From contig BFEA01000094.1 in NCBI GenBank assembly GCA_003427395.1, forward strand, positions 26,510 to 60,718: a stretch of 34,209 nucleotides of DNA, in the 5' to 3' direction. The translations under genes and the position numbers were made by a program. The notes below the pieces were generated by a model. It searched no databases. It saw only the letters and a program-made list of their open reading frames with translations, and had not been told where the DNA came from. Shown here one piece after another: positions 10,674-20,862 of this stretch; within the stretch, counting starts at the first letter, position 1; each line of letters begins with the position of its first letter. The DNA comes from Chara braunii. Lineage: Eukaryota > Streptophyta > Charophyceae > Charales > Characeae.

Positions 10674-10840
10674 GGGGAAACTACGTGTGAGTCACAAAAA
10701 TGAGTTATAATTGCACTTGGGGCCTCGATACAGTCTCAAATTGCAGTTCGGGCAATGTATACAACCCAGCTTTCTGGCCAGGTAGGGTGCCCAAAGTGCA
10801 ATTGCAAAATGTCTCTTGGCCCGTAGTGCAATTATAACTC

Positions 10841-10914
<74 letters not shown>

Positions 10915-10947
10915 TAACTCGTTTTTATGACTCTACTGAAGTTACCC
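10674..10947. mobile_element. Long-TIR MITE, copy 1 (with inserted T-tract)
   Basis: The element starts with GGGGAAACTACG and ends with GAAGTTACCC. Long inverted arms include GAGTTATAATTGCAC at the left and GTGCAATTATAACTC at the right. The centre, CGGGCAATGTATACAACCC, is shared with the copy at 17034-17228, and both flanking arms match that copy too. It has no coding capacity, so it must be a non-autonomous foldback or MITE-type element. The right arm is split by a T-tract insertion. Confidence 0.8.
10830..10926 (-). mobile_element. Poly(A)-only insertion with 17-bp target duplication
   Basis: AATTATAACTCGTTTTT occurs at 10830-10846 and again at 10910-10926, flanking about 62 T plus one A. 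The related MITE at 17034-17228 has this sequence only once, so the duplication arose on insertion. Read on the minus strand it is target duplication, one T, a run of about 62 A, target duplication: the structure expected if LINE machinery inserted little more than a poly(A) tail. Confidence 0.75.
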
Positions 10948-11369
10948 TGGAAAAAAAAAAGTAAAAAAAAAGTTAAACCCCGATAGACATTTCCTCCAGA
11001 AAAACAGGAAAAAATAAAGTTTATTAGAAAAAATAAGAAAATAACAGCAGTGTGTAAAGGCAAACACTCTCCCACACCACACACTGACGCAGGTAAGCTA
11101 TTACAGACACTGCTTGCGCACCATCCAAGGGTTGTCCACAGTGTTGTATGTCCGTTCTCGATTCTGTGGGGGTTGCTTGTCGCTGCTGGTTGTGGTTGTT
11201 CTGTTGATCTCCCCAGTCTGGCATATCACACATAGGTGCCGTTTGCGACTGTGCTCATACGGCAGAGTCCTCCTGTGTCTGGCTTGCGACTTCGGGGGAT
11301 TTTTTTTTATTTTTTTTTTGTCCAGCTTGGCCTGTCATCTCTTCAAGAACACGGTTCCCCCTACATAGT
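10948..11369. other. Unclassified spacer
   Basis: This stretch has A- and T-rich blocks, then balanced sequence. No gene, repeat boundary or RNA is recognised. Confidence 0.4.
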
Positions 11370-11600
11370 ACTGCACATATCTGGCCTCCGGGCACATACA
11401 TCCTGCTATAAAGCTACACAGAGCATACATAGCCTCCGGGCATAAAACATGGCTTGTGAACATACAGAGCACGCAGGCTCATACATACATAGTCTCTGGG
11501 CACACATATACATACAACTCATACAGACATAGTCTCTTCGCACACATATACGTACAACTATAATAGAGGGATAGTCTCTGGGCAGACATATAAAACCAGG
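11370..11600. repeat. Degenerate tandem repeat, about 41-bp period
   Basis: The words ATAGTCTCTGGGCACACATA and ATACAACTCATACA recur. AGTCTCTGGG or AGTCTCTTCG begins at 11491, 11531 and about 11573, with weaker forms AGCCTCCGGG at 11431 and GGCCTCCGGG near 11384. Period is 40-42 at the better-conserved right side. Confidence 0.55.
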
Positions 11601-11861
11601 ATTGGGGGGTCTATCAGGTACATGAGGGGCTCTGCTCAGGCATGGTTTACACTCTAGGGTAGGGTCCTGTGACTACCCCGGTACGTCGTACGGGGGGGGG
11701 GTCATACAGCCATACGAACATTAACAGCCATTCGTGCCGTAAAGTTGCAAAAAAATAGGGAAAGAAAGGAAAAGAAAAAACGGGTTGGAGACCATGGAGA
11801 GCATTTTGTGCTCTAAAACCCGATAGTTGTAATTTAATTTTATGTCTGTTCTTTTATTTAA

Positions 11862-12256
11862 GGGATAATTTGCAATATACCCCCATAAGTTGAGATATAC
11901 GCCAAAATGCCCCTAAAAGATGTGGGTAGAGCGGAATGCCCCTCTGACAAAAAAAATATTTTGTGAAATACCCCTGGCATCGGTTGGACCCCCATCTTTG
12001 CAGTATACCCCCACCGGGTACCATCCAACTTTGCGAAATGCCCCAGTACTTGACAACTTTTCCTAGGCGCTTTTGCAAATGGGCAAGGCCCAAATGGGGA
12101 GGTCCAGATTGCGAAGTTGCACACCCGCCTGACAGGGGCACAACACAGAGATTTCGGCCCAAAACTTCCCAAAAAGGGCATTCCGCTCTACCCACATCTT
12201 TCAGGGGCATTTTGGCATAAATTCTCAGCTTATGGGGGTATTTTGCAAATTATCCC
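11862..12256. mobile_element. Non-autonomous TIR element, 395 bp with 80-bp arms
   Basis: The left arm begins GGGATAATTTGC and continues through CCCATAAGTTGAGATATA to GCGGAATGCCC near 11941. The right arm at 12176-12256 is its inverted copy, ending GCAAATTATCCC. Internal units repeat the theme TTTGC..AATACCCC about every 35-45 bases. A related larger element lies at 20408-21545. No coding capacity is present and a target duplication is not obvious. Confidence 0.8.
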
Positions 12257-12312
12257 TTGATTTAAAAAAAAAAAACATAATCATTAAAACCGGAAAAAAA
12301 AAGAAATAAAAA

Positions 12313-12434
12313 CGATTGATTGATTTGATTGATTGATTGACTGATTGATTGATTGACCAATTGATTGATTGATTGTTTGATTCACTGGTTGTCAGTGTGA
12401 TTGATTGTTTGATTGACTGATTGATTGATTGATC
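12313..12434. repeat. (GATT)n tetranucleotide microsatellite
   Basis: This is an imperfect GATT/TTGA array, the reverse complement of the (AATC)n tract at 9742-9861. The apparent minus-strand peptide is only repeated Asn-Gln-Ser. Confidence 0.9.
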
Positions 12435-12519
12435 CACTAGATGTTAGAAAAAGAAAAACACTTTGGAGGGAACGCGCATGCTACCTCTGTCTCTGTCTCT
12501 CTCCCTGGACGAACGCGCC

Positions 12520-12523
12520 TGCG

Positions 12524-12561
<38 letters not shown>

Positions 12562-12866
12562 AGAGACGGTGTGTGCCTGTGCGTTTGTGTGTGTATGTTG
12601 TCATATTCTCTATGCACTCAAAGATGCTTGACTGTGCCAGATTGTTTCATCGGACTTTCACCGTCCGTGTGTGTGTGTGTCGGTGCGTGTGTGCGTGTGT
12701 GCGTGTGTGTGAGCATGTGCACGTGTGTGTGCGTGTGCGTGCGCATGTGTGTGTGTGTGTGTGTGTGCACGCGTGCGCGAGTGTGTGCATGTGGGTGTGG
12801 GTGTGGGTGTGGGTGTGGGTGTGTGTCTGTGCGCGTGTGTGCGCGTGTGTGTGCAGTCTGCGCGCG

Positions 12867-12899
<33 letters not shown>

Positions 12900-12900
12900 C
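12520..12900. repeat. (CG)n, (GA)n and (GT)n block with a G-quadruplex motif
   Basis: (GC)n at 12520-12539 is followed by (GA)n to about 12567, then long (GT)n tracts from 12668 to 12898. At 12793-12819 five GGG runs are separated by TGT, a strong G4 motif on the plus strand. Peptides read here are Val-Cys repeats only. Alternating CG and GT tracts are also Z-DNA prone. Confidence 0.85.
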
Positions 12901-12925
12901 TCTTTGATTTATTGTTTTGATCTAC

Positions 12926-12949
12926 TGATCAATCAATCAAGTGAGCACC

Positions 12950-12980
<31 letters not shown>

Positions 12981-13216
12981 ATCAATCAAACAATTGAATA
13001 TGTATATATATATCATCACAAACAGAACTGCCCGGTAAACCGTAGGCAGAGAGAGAGAAGAGGACAACAAACGAGGGGCTGTGGCAAACTGTTTCGTCGG
13101 AGTTTCACCGACTATATATATATATATATATATCGTCACAAACAGAACTGCCCGGTAAATATCGTCAAATAGAACTGCCCGGTAAACCGTAGGCAGAGAG
13201 GGAGATATATATATAT
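12926..13216. repeat. Short AATC and AT microsatellites with duplicated hairpin unit
   Basis: (AATC)n blocks flank a 29-base A-run at 12949-12977. The 17-base word CAGAACTGCCCGGTAAA occurs near 13023, 13146 and 13172, twice continuing into CCGTAGGCAG. That unit can fold, with outer arms CTGCC/GGCAG and inner arms CGGT/ACCG. (AT)n tracts lie between and after the copies. Confidence 0.75.
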
Positions 13217-15372
13217 GTTGAAGTTGAACCTAGGCTACCAGAGTGGCCCGGGGTCACTTGCCCGGCCGGGCCAAAAAAATTAATAAAATAAAATAAAATA
13301 AAATGATTTTTTAATTTTATTTTTTATTCTAAATTTGGTGAAGAATTTCGATGTCACCCTGAGGCAAAAGTTGTTCAATTTATTGTTCTGCATAACATAG
13401 TTTTTTTTCGGATTTTTCGATTTTTTTTTTATTTTTTTTTGCTGGGACCTTCCCTGGTCCTTGAACGGGCTGGCCACCCGGGACCCGGGCCGCCCGGCTG
13501 GTAGCCAAGTGTTGAACAGCATTTTCCTTTTTTTCCCTTTTTACACAATCAATCAATCAATCAGTCAGTCAATCAATCAATCTTTCTTTTTCTGACTTTT
13601 TTTTTTTTTTTTGTGTGTGTCTCTGGGGTTTGACCCCCGACATGCGTCACCCCCCTCCCCCCTCTAAACGCTGACGCTTCTTACCGAACATATGAACAGC
13701 CTGTATTCATACAGGCGTATACACAGGTCGGGTAGGGATATAATTCGCTTCGGCTAGTCTGAGTTCCGCCGAGCCTTGGGTTAGTTAGGGGAAGGACGGT
13801 AGGATGTGTCCATGGGCGCCAGCTTGCCTTGCCTAGCTACTACTGCTGGGTACAGTGGGTAAACTCTCCGATATTGGGCCTGTAGAACATTGCATGAGCC
13901 TGGCGTTCCAACTCGTCTGAAGTTTGCCCGTGCGGCAAGGTTTGTCCGCTTCCGCTTCCACATCCGGGGGTAGCCCAGCCTTGGTAATTGTCACTGCTAT
14001 CTGGTCCATGTTGCCCTCGATACTGGTATGATGGTCCTGAGTACTGGTCACATCGAGGTGGGATAGTAGGGACAGGGGGTGCACTGGGAGTATTACTGAC
14101 ATGCATCCAGCGATCCTGGGGCCTGGACCGACGAGCAACGCGTAAAACGGTTTGTGCACCCGTTTTGCATTTAAAAACAAAAAAAAAGGAACCGTTTTTG
14201 TTTTTCAAAAATGCAAAGTAAAGAACCCGCCAGCAAAATCCCTACGTCACTCTGACCACCTCATCATGACAGTGGAGTCGCTGCAGCACACTTAAAGGGC
14301 ATGCTGTTTCAAGGGGGTTGTGTGTTGTAAGTTGGGCAGTGCATCTGAATGCGGCTGTGCGTCGGTCGTCTTCATGTGCATGTGGACGTACCATGGAGGC
14401 ACGTGCACCGCCTTGGACAATCAACGAAACCACGAGTGGAAACAGTCCAGCCGATGGGCGGACCCCTCTTTCCATTTGTGGAGAGGGGAGACGTTGATGC
14501 TGTGTGTGTTGCGTTTTTGGTTGTGGCGGAAAAGTACCGAGCATTTTAGGCAGTAGTCGGTACGGTGGATGTTGCCGCCTAACTGTCACGCTGCGGTAGG
14601 GCGAGGGGGGGTCCGGCCACTGCGTCCGTGGTGAGGTGCAATGGGCAGTGGGACTCTTGGTACTCACCCGAAAGAACCACCGTACGTGTCCCTGGCCGAA
14701 CTACTGCAGGAGGCGGTGTGTGAGAACCACTTCTCTGTACGCTCCCTTCACCCATTACCGAGGATGGTGTGAGGCCATAAGGAGGATTCGGGTGGGTGGG
14801 GGTTGCCGGTCCGGGGGGGCTGAGGGTCCAGCTAGCAGTGGGTCCTGCTTCTTCATCCGTCTCACCGGATGCCAGATCCTACACGAAAAGCTAGCAGCCC
14901 TTGTCCCTCTTCCCCCCTAACCCACCGTCTCGAATACATCCAGGAGCCACTGTGGGGTACCAGTGGGTCGTCCTTCAGTCTACTTGCGCGCCCCAAAATT
15001 CTCCTGATGATGTTGTAGAGGCCAGTCACTGAGTACACAGTGATCACCTGGAGCAGTAGGCCGTGGGTGTCCTGGAATATGGGACCACCTCCCATCCCAT
15101 CGTCACGTCAATACTCCTAGCGCACCCCCTATCCCACTATCCGACCTCATTGTGACCAGCACTAAGGACCATTACCCTACCATTGGGCAGGTAACGTGGA
15201 CCGAACAGCAGTGATAGGCACCAGGGCTGATAAGTTACCCAGCCCTGGTCGAAGTGGAATCGGACGAGCCTTGTTCTCATCTCTCACCTACTAGTATGTA
15301 CTTCGTAAGAGACGCTGAGCCCAATTCCCAGCACGTGAGGCTCCCCAAGAATATAGATTGGAGCCTTACAAG

Positions 15373-15404
<32 letters not shown>

Positions 15405-15712
15405 AAAGCAAAAAAAACACAATCCGAAAGTTAGGTGTGAAAGGTACTCGTGCTCAGTGGGCGCACTGGCTCGCGCTTTGCCGACGTGAAAGGTGCACAT
15501 GCTCCTCGCGTGCACCATGGAAGTCGCAATACAACGCTCCTCGCAGCATGCACCCTTGGGGAAGGTGTTTTCCAGTCGGCCGCAATAGTCGAAACAAACC
15601 ACAGGTCCACAGGAAGTAGTAGAAGCCGAAGAAATGGGTGTTTTATGCTGTTGACCGAAGGCAAGATCGGGTCCCACTGCCTGCGCAAGGTAGTCTTTCG
15701 GCTCATACTACC
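13217..15712. other. Unclassified DNA with possible weak coding relics
   Basis: (AAAAT)n lies at 13283-13304, and a short (AATC)n tract at 13548-13581. The minus strand from 14208 to 13840 reads as a Gln/Gly/Pro/Ser-rich peptide (SSDNYQGWATPGCGSGSG, then SDELERQAHAMFYRPNIGEF), which looks protein-like but matches nothing I know. A perfect 9-bp stem ACCAGGGCT/AGCCCTGGT lies at 15220-15249. An A-run lies at 15376-15400. No gene can be supported. Confidence 0.3.
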
Positions 15713-16331
15713 TTTAAATTTAGGGCTAATTTCAAAAATATTGCTGTTTCGAAGTTTGGCAGCAAAAATGTTGTCCGTTCGAAGTTTCCTTCGCAAAAAT
15801 AGAGATTTCGTTGCAGCTTTATCCGGTTCCGGGAGTTTGCCAGCAAAAATACCGCGTTTTGCGAAGTTTTACAGCAAAGGACCCCTAGGCCCCTGGCTTC
15901 AGGGACTCAGGGCCTCAGCGTTCTGGCCTCAGGCACTCAGCTTTTCTTTTTTTTCTTTTTTCTTTTTTTTTCCGCGGGCGTGGCCGAGGCATCTCGGCCG
16001 TGGCCGGCCACGTTTCTTGTTTTTTTTTTGTTTTATTGTTTTTTTTTTTGCGGCCGTGGTCGAGGATCTCGGCCGTGGCCACGCCCAGCCATGCCCGGGA
16101 AAAAAAAAAAAAAAAAAAAAAACGAACGCTGAGTCCCTGAGTCCCTGAGGCCAGAGGCCTAGGGTTCCTTCGCCGTGAAACTGGGCAAAACGCGGTATTT
16201 TTTATGGCAAATTATGGGAACGCGATAAAGCTGTAACGAAACCTCTAATGCAAAGGAAACTTCGAACGGACGACATTTTTGCTGCCAAACTTCGAAACAG
16301 CAATATTTTTGCTATTAACCCTTAAATTTAA
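15713..16331. mobile_element. Foldback element with arms of about 210 bp
   Basis: The left arm (about 15713-15935) starts TTTAAATTTAGGGCTAAT and carries GCTGTTTCGAAGTTTGGCAG, GTCCGTTCGAAGTTTCC and GGACTCAG near its inner end. The right arm (about 16125-16331) is its inverted copy with modest divergence. The loop holds T- and A-runs and a smaller GC-rich inverted pair around TCTCGGCCGTGGCC (near 15992 and 16070). No ORF of substance is present. It may behave as a MITE-like or foldback transposon. Confidence 0.75.
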
Positions 16332-17033
16332 ATTGGAACGATACAGAGAAGATAGATTAGCATGCATGGGCCCTGCGATTCCAAGGATTACACGCATAGA
16401 GTTGCACTCTTCACTTCCACGTTCCTCCTTAAAAAACTCTTCTCTACTCGCCCTCGACCTTGGCATTCCATTACGTTCATACAAACAATACCCATCCTCC
16501 AAATAGCCCCTGGGCAAGAGGTGCTATGTTACAACACATGCTACCGGTGAAATGTTACTTCACGATCGTTTGGCAATGAGACAAGCACAGCAACCCATAG
16601 CAGCATCGGTCTACAGAGACCAGCTCTGGACAGAAGAACGTATCACAGCACCCAAAGTGGAGGTAACAGACATTCTTGAAATTTACCCATCTGCCAGCTT
16701 CAAACGGACACAACGCATGGCCAATGCAGCGGTATTTCGGTACCCTTCAGCGAAAATACAGCGATAAAGGTCACGCGTCCGATTCGGCTGAGGACAGTAA
16801 TGGCAACTCGATTTCCAGCAAACACAGAAAATTCTTAACTCCATGTGCACTACCCAACCGTATCGCCGTCCTCCTCCCCTAATACTTCCGTCTTTGACGC
16901 AATCAGATAACAAATTAGACAAACATTTCCGAATTACATGGGGCCGGTCAGCTCGGTTAGGATATCTCAAGGCGTTCTCCCTTCAGAACACAGAAAAGGA
17001 CGGGGAGAGGGGTTTTGACCAGCAAAAATAGGA
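16332..17033. other. Unclassified spacer
   Basis: This is balanced base composition without clear repeats. Several short frames exist on both strands, but none shows recognisable motifs or a consistent coding bias. Confidence 0.35.
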
Positions 17034-17228
17034 GGGGAAACGACGCGGGAGTCGTAAACATGAGTTAAAACTGCACTACAGCCCAAGATACAGTTTCGAA
17101 TTGCCGTTCGGGCAATGTATACAACCCCACTTTTTGGCCAGGTAGGACCCGAAGTGCAATTGGAAACTGTATCTTGCCCCATAGTGCAATTATAACTCGT
17201 TTTTTGCGACGCTACTGAAATTAACCCC
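17034..17228. mobile_element. Long-TIR MITE, copy 2 (uninterrupted)
   Basis: Same family as 10674-10947. It starts GGGGAAACGACG, has an arm with CAAGATACAGTTTCGAATTG mirrored by the inverted AATTGGAAACTGTATCTTG, the shared centre CGGGCAATGTATACAACCC, and ends near GAAATTAACCCCC. At about 195 bp it shows the pre-insertion state of copy 1's right arm. Confidence 0.8.
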
Positions 17229-18096
17229 CCGCAACAAGGAGCCAAGATGTGGCATAGCGCTTTTCATGCACGATTGACAAGAGGAGACGAACTGAAGGAA
17301 GAACGAGTGTCAGGCAGAGAACCATAATGCAATCAGGGTGGGGAAAGCGAGGAGTAACACCTCTCCACATTGTCGCCATGATCTGATTGCAATTTATGAA
17401 ATCACATCATTATGATCGTCAATATGAATCGACTCCCTCGTCCGAGACCAAAATTGTCCCCGCCCTCTTTCATTTTGTCCCCGCTCTCTTTCATTTCCAT
17501 ATTCGTTTAAAATTCATTGAAAACATCATCGACCCGGGTACCATCCATGGGAGATGGGACACCCGGCTGATCGACGCCCCAGCTCATACAACGTCACTAT
17601 ACATCATCGACGACGACGGACGTTACCACGAACGCCACGAACACATTAGCGCAGCACATTTGTCGTTTTATGACACGCCGTCTACAGTTATAGCTACTGA
17701 CAATGGCATGACCAACTGTCTATAGTTATGGCTACAGACAATGGCATGACCAAATTTTGCCTCATACGTCTCTTAGGGCGCATTTGCACTACCTTCGTCA
17801 CCCGAATACAACGGACGGCCATTCCAGCTGTACTTACCGTATATTTCAGTCTAGATACAGCAATAACGTCCGTGCGTTGTATTAAAGACAACCCCTCTTC
17901 GACTTGCATTCTGGACACAATTGCAATCATCATTCAGAACATCATGATTGTGCGAGTAATACCGCCGAGTTGCTCCTAAACCACCACTACTCCCTAAGTC
18001 ATGCTGGACATCAGCCACAATTTTAGGAAACGTACGGGCCACTACAAGAGCCCCCAGATTCATCCAACTAGACAAGTTTCTACTCTATTTTTTTCC
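17229..18096. other. Unclassified DNA with a short tandem duplication
   Basis: A 33-37 base unit ending in GACAATGGCATGACCAA is duplicated with changes at about 17682-17752. The plus frame 17387-17725 stays open and includes TTSLYIIDDDGRYHERHEHI, but I recognise no family. Nothing else is supported. Confidence 0.3.
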
Positions 18097-18192
18097 ATGG
18101 CCGATGGCTGCGCCAAGTACTGGTGGTTTAATCTCTTCGTCCTTCCCATCCTAGGGCTCTTCGGTCACTTCGTCTACGGGTGGACATACTAG
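18097..18192 (+). CDS. Small ORF, 31 aa, one predicted membrane helix
   Basis: The ATG at 18097 has a favourable context (TTCCATGGCC). The peptide begins MADGCAKYWWF and contains a hydrophobic run NLFVLPILGLFGHFVYGW, long enough for one membrane span, before the TAG at 18190. It does not match a family I can name. Small nuclear-encoded organelle membrane subunits have this shape, but so do chance ORFs. A pyrimidine-rich leader precedes it and a 19-base C-run follows 9 bases after the stop. I regard it as a candidate only. Confidence 0.25.
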   Translation: MADGCAKYWWFNLFVLPILGLFGHFVYGWTY

Positions 18193-18201
18193 ACAACCGT
18201 T

Positions 18202-18220
18202 CCCCCCCCCCCCCCCCCCC
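18202..18220. repeat. 19-base poly-C run
   Basis: An uninterrupted C19 tract, G19 on the minus strand. It is G-quadruplex or i-motif prone and a likely sequencing-length uncertainty. Confidence 0.95.
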
Positions 18221-19321
18221 GAAATCAGCAATTCCCACCAGGCACCTATTCCGGGGGTGATAGGAGTCATCCCCAAATTCTCGGCTCCACTCAACAGCTA
18301 GACAATGCACCTGCTGCTGGGAACCGAGTTCATTGTCCCCTCCATGGGCAACAGCAGTACAATGACGGCTACACTCATCGCTGCAGAACTGAATACCGAC
18401 CGGCGGCGAGGCCTACACCAAACCTATGTTCCTTAGTATCACACACTATCAAATGATATCCCATGTCACAGACGCCAGGCTAGGCTTTTGAAAGGCTCGA
18501 CTATTGAAAAACGTCGCCGTGTAACATTATTAAACATTGCCGCGTCACACACGCAGTGATACAGTCAACGGTCATAAATCCACTACCCGCAGAAGTTTCT
18601 TCTCTCCTTCAGTCAATGCTCATTGATCCATTACCCACAGAAATTATTTCCCCGTGAAGGCGAACAAACACCGACACCGCTGTGACAGTCGTGTGTGCTC
18701 TTCACCGACGCCATTGCTTTGCGATACAAATCAGCAGTCAGAGAACAACAGACTCCCACAACCAGAGTTCCACAGTCCTCGAAATTCGGCTGCTCCTAGA
18801 TTATTGTTGTCTTCGCTCAGGCACTCGAAAACGGCGAGCAACCAACCCAGTCCTCGCAGCAGTGTGATGTCTCGGGGTTAACCTCCTCGTACATTCGCCG
18901 CAGCCACTTCAAATTTCTCTCCAGAGAACATCGTCTCTTTCTCAGACAGCAAACTTCCATAGCCGAGGCTCACTAAACGAGCTAGCCGATTTCCATACCT
19001 GACTTCCAGTTCCCCTCTCCATATGCACTGTCAAATTGATGCCCCTTTTCTGCAATTCCAGAGCACATTTTCCTCCACAAGTATGTAGTCTGCATCACTC
19101 GTCAACTCCAAGGAATCACGTACAACGTGGTCTGCATCACTCCGTCACCTCCGAGGACCCATGCCCCTCTTCCATCGTACATTTGCTCGTGCTCCTCAGG
19201 GTAGCCGCAGCCGCTCAGGGCTATCACGAGTATCTCTCACACCTACCTCCACAGCGGCTACCTCTTCCCCTTCGCTAGACGGCCAGCTTACCACCTTACT
19301 TCTATTCCAGTACGCAGCCTT
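18221..19321. other. Spacer downstream of the LEA gene
   Basis: This is C-rich balanced DNA with a loose local duplication: GTCTGCATCACT at 19089 and 19130, each followed by a CGTCA(C)CTCC(A/G)AGG-like word. It should include the 3' UTR of the minus-strand LEA gene near 19100-19321, but no clear polyadenylation signal was identified. Confidence 0.4.
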
Positions 19322-19792
19322 TCACTGCTGAGATTGTCCATAGCCTACCTTCTCCTTGACGGCCTCCGTAGCCGATTTCGCTTTGTCCTGTATGCTTTCC
19401 ATCGCCGACTTCGCCGACTCTTGGACAGCATGTATCGCGCTAGCAGTCTGGTCTCTGAACGCCGCGTTTGTCTCCGCCACCGCCTCCTTGGCCAGCTGAA
19501 TATTTTCGGCCACCGACCCCTTCGCTCCCTCGTACCTCTCTTGGGCTCCTTCTTTCGCCGCCTGGGACCTCTCCGCCGCCGTCTGCTTGGCCGCCTCCGT
19601 CTTCTCCGCCGCCATCCGCTTGGCTGCCTCCATTTTCTCCGCTGCCGCCTCCTTCAGCTCCTGCGTCTTCTGCGCCGCCATCTCCTTCACGGCCTGTGTC
19701 TTCTGCGCCGCCGTCTCCTTCAGTTCCTCATACTTCTCCCGGCCGGCCTCGCCAATCTGCCCCGCCCCAGAACGAGCCTTCTCCGACGCCAT
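19322..19792 (-). CDS. Group 3 LEA protein (LEA_4 type), 156 aa
   Basis: The ATG at 19792-19790 lies in GGGAAATGGCG, a good eukaryotic context, and the frame is open to TGA at 19322. After a short N-terminus (MASEKARSGAGQIGEAGREK) the protein has seven consecutive 11-residue repeats over residues 28-104, such as AAQKTQELKEA, AAEKMEAAKRM, AAEKTEAAKQT and AAERSQAAKEG, then a more divergent Ala/Lys/Glu-rich tail. This is the hallmark of group 3 LEA proteins (PF02987), which are disordered in water, become amphipathic helices on drying, and protect membranes and proteins during desiccation, cold or salt stress. There is no targeting peptide or membrane span, so it is probably cytosolic. It has no intron. 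It is the only intact host gene seen here and its codon use is GC-rich. Confidence 0.9.
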   Translation of the reverse strand: MASEKARSGAGQIGEAGREKYEELKETAAQKTQAVKEMAAQKTQELKEAAAEKMEAAKRMAAEKTEAAKQTAAERSQAAKEGAQERYEGAKGSVAENIQLAKEAVAETNAAFRDQTASAIHAVQESAKSAMESIQDKAKSATEAVKEKVGYGQSQQ

Positions 19793-20023
19793 TTCCCTTC
19801 GCTGTTTCCCTCAACTATCGCTATCCGAAAGCTTCACTAACCAAACCGACAACTGGAACGTCTCTCTCCACTTAGGACCACACTTGTCGAGCAAGTGGCG
19901 ACTCTCCGAACACACACCTCTCCCTTACTCTCTACTTTCCCACAGAGAAGCCGATCAAATTCTTCCTAATCCACAGCTGAAAGGTCACAGCGGAGAGCGA
20001 TTATCCCAAAGGAGACGCTTGAA

Positions 20024-20031
20024 CATTTATA
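20024..20031 (-). promoter_or_regulatory. TATA box of the LEA gene
   Basis: TATAAATG reads on the minus strand at 20031-20024, about 235 bases upstream of the LEA start codon. Transcription would start near 19995-20000, giving a 5' UTR of about 200 bases. No perfect ABRE (ACGTGGC) was seen nearby; an ACGT core lies close upstream. Confidence 0.55.
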
Positions 20032-20131
20032 CACGCAACTACGTCTTCGAATGCCCTCATCCACGCGGCGAATCGCAAACCCAGCCAAGCACCACGATGT
20101 CACACGCGCTGCTTCAGCAGATACGAGAAAG

Positions 20132-20240
20132 ATTTCCGGTCTCGCTTGCTAGAAGTGTTTCTTACTACACTAATACCTGATGGAGGTCGTATTTCCGGTC
20201 TCGCTTGCTGCAAGTGTTTCAGACTACACCATGCTTATAT
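20132..20240. repeat. 59-bp tandem duplication upstream of the LEA gene
   Basis: ATTTCCGGTCTCGCTTGCT occurs at 20132 and 20191. Each copy is followed by AAGTGTTT, an ACTACAC word and an ATA(C/T)CTGAT-like end. It begins about 100 bases upstream of the TATA box, so it sits in the promoter-proximal region. Confidence 0.7.
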
Positions 20241-20407
20241 CTGATAGAGGTGCAGTATCGGTGTTAATTTTTGTTGATGTTCTGGAGGTTTCCCGCTCGC
20301 TGGCTGCTAGGGGTTCCCCGTTATACTACAATGATAATACGAAAGGCCTGGAAGCCCGTGCTGTCCAGATTTAACAGGTAATTGAATTTGCCTTTAAAAA
20401 AAAAAAA

Positions 20408-20805
20408 GGGATAATTTGTGAAATACCCCAATAAGTTGAGATATATGTCAAAATGCCTCTAAATGATGTGGGTACACCGGAATGCCCTTTTGGGCCTTTG
20501 TGTTTTGCACCTGCCAGGCCCGTGTGAAAATTGCAATCTGGACTGAGTCGTTGGGGCCTGGGCCTGCACCCCGTTTTACCTGGTTTGCCCTCCATACATG
20601 ATGGGTAACTTCGCTAAATATCCAGGCCCATAGGCACGGCAGTTTGCCTCCGTGATTCAAACTTCGGCTGTGTTCGGCAGCTTTGCCCTGGTAAGCTTGC
20701 CCACCTCCATCTCCTACTCCCCCGCCATTCCTCCAAGTTCTCCTCGTTTGCCATCTCTGACATCCTCCTGCCCGCTGCTCCTTCAAACTCTCTCTCTCTC
20801 TCTCA

Positions 20806-20862
<57 letters not shown>

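Noticed and set aside
12441-13038. Cys-Val-rich and His-Thr-rich ORFs of up to 190 codons
   Set aside because: They translate (GT)n and (CA)n microsatellites. Composition is wholly explained by the repeat.
19334-20180. Plus-strand ORFs rich in Leu/Arg or Pro/Ser opposite the LEA gene
   Set aside because: They are the complement of the 11-residue LEA repeat; the minus strand carries the family signature and a good start context.
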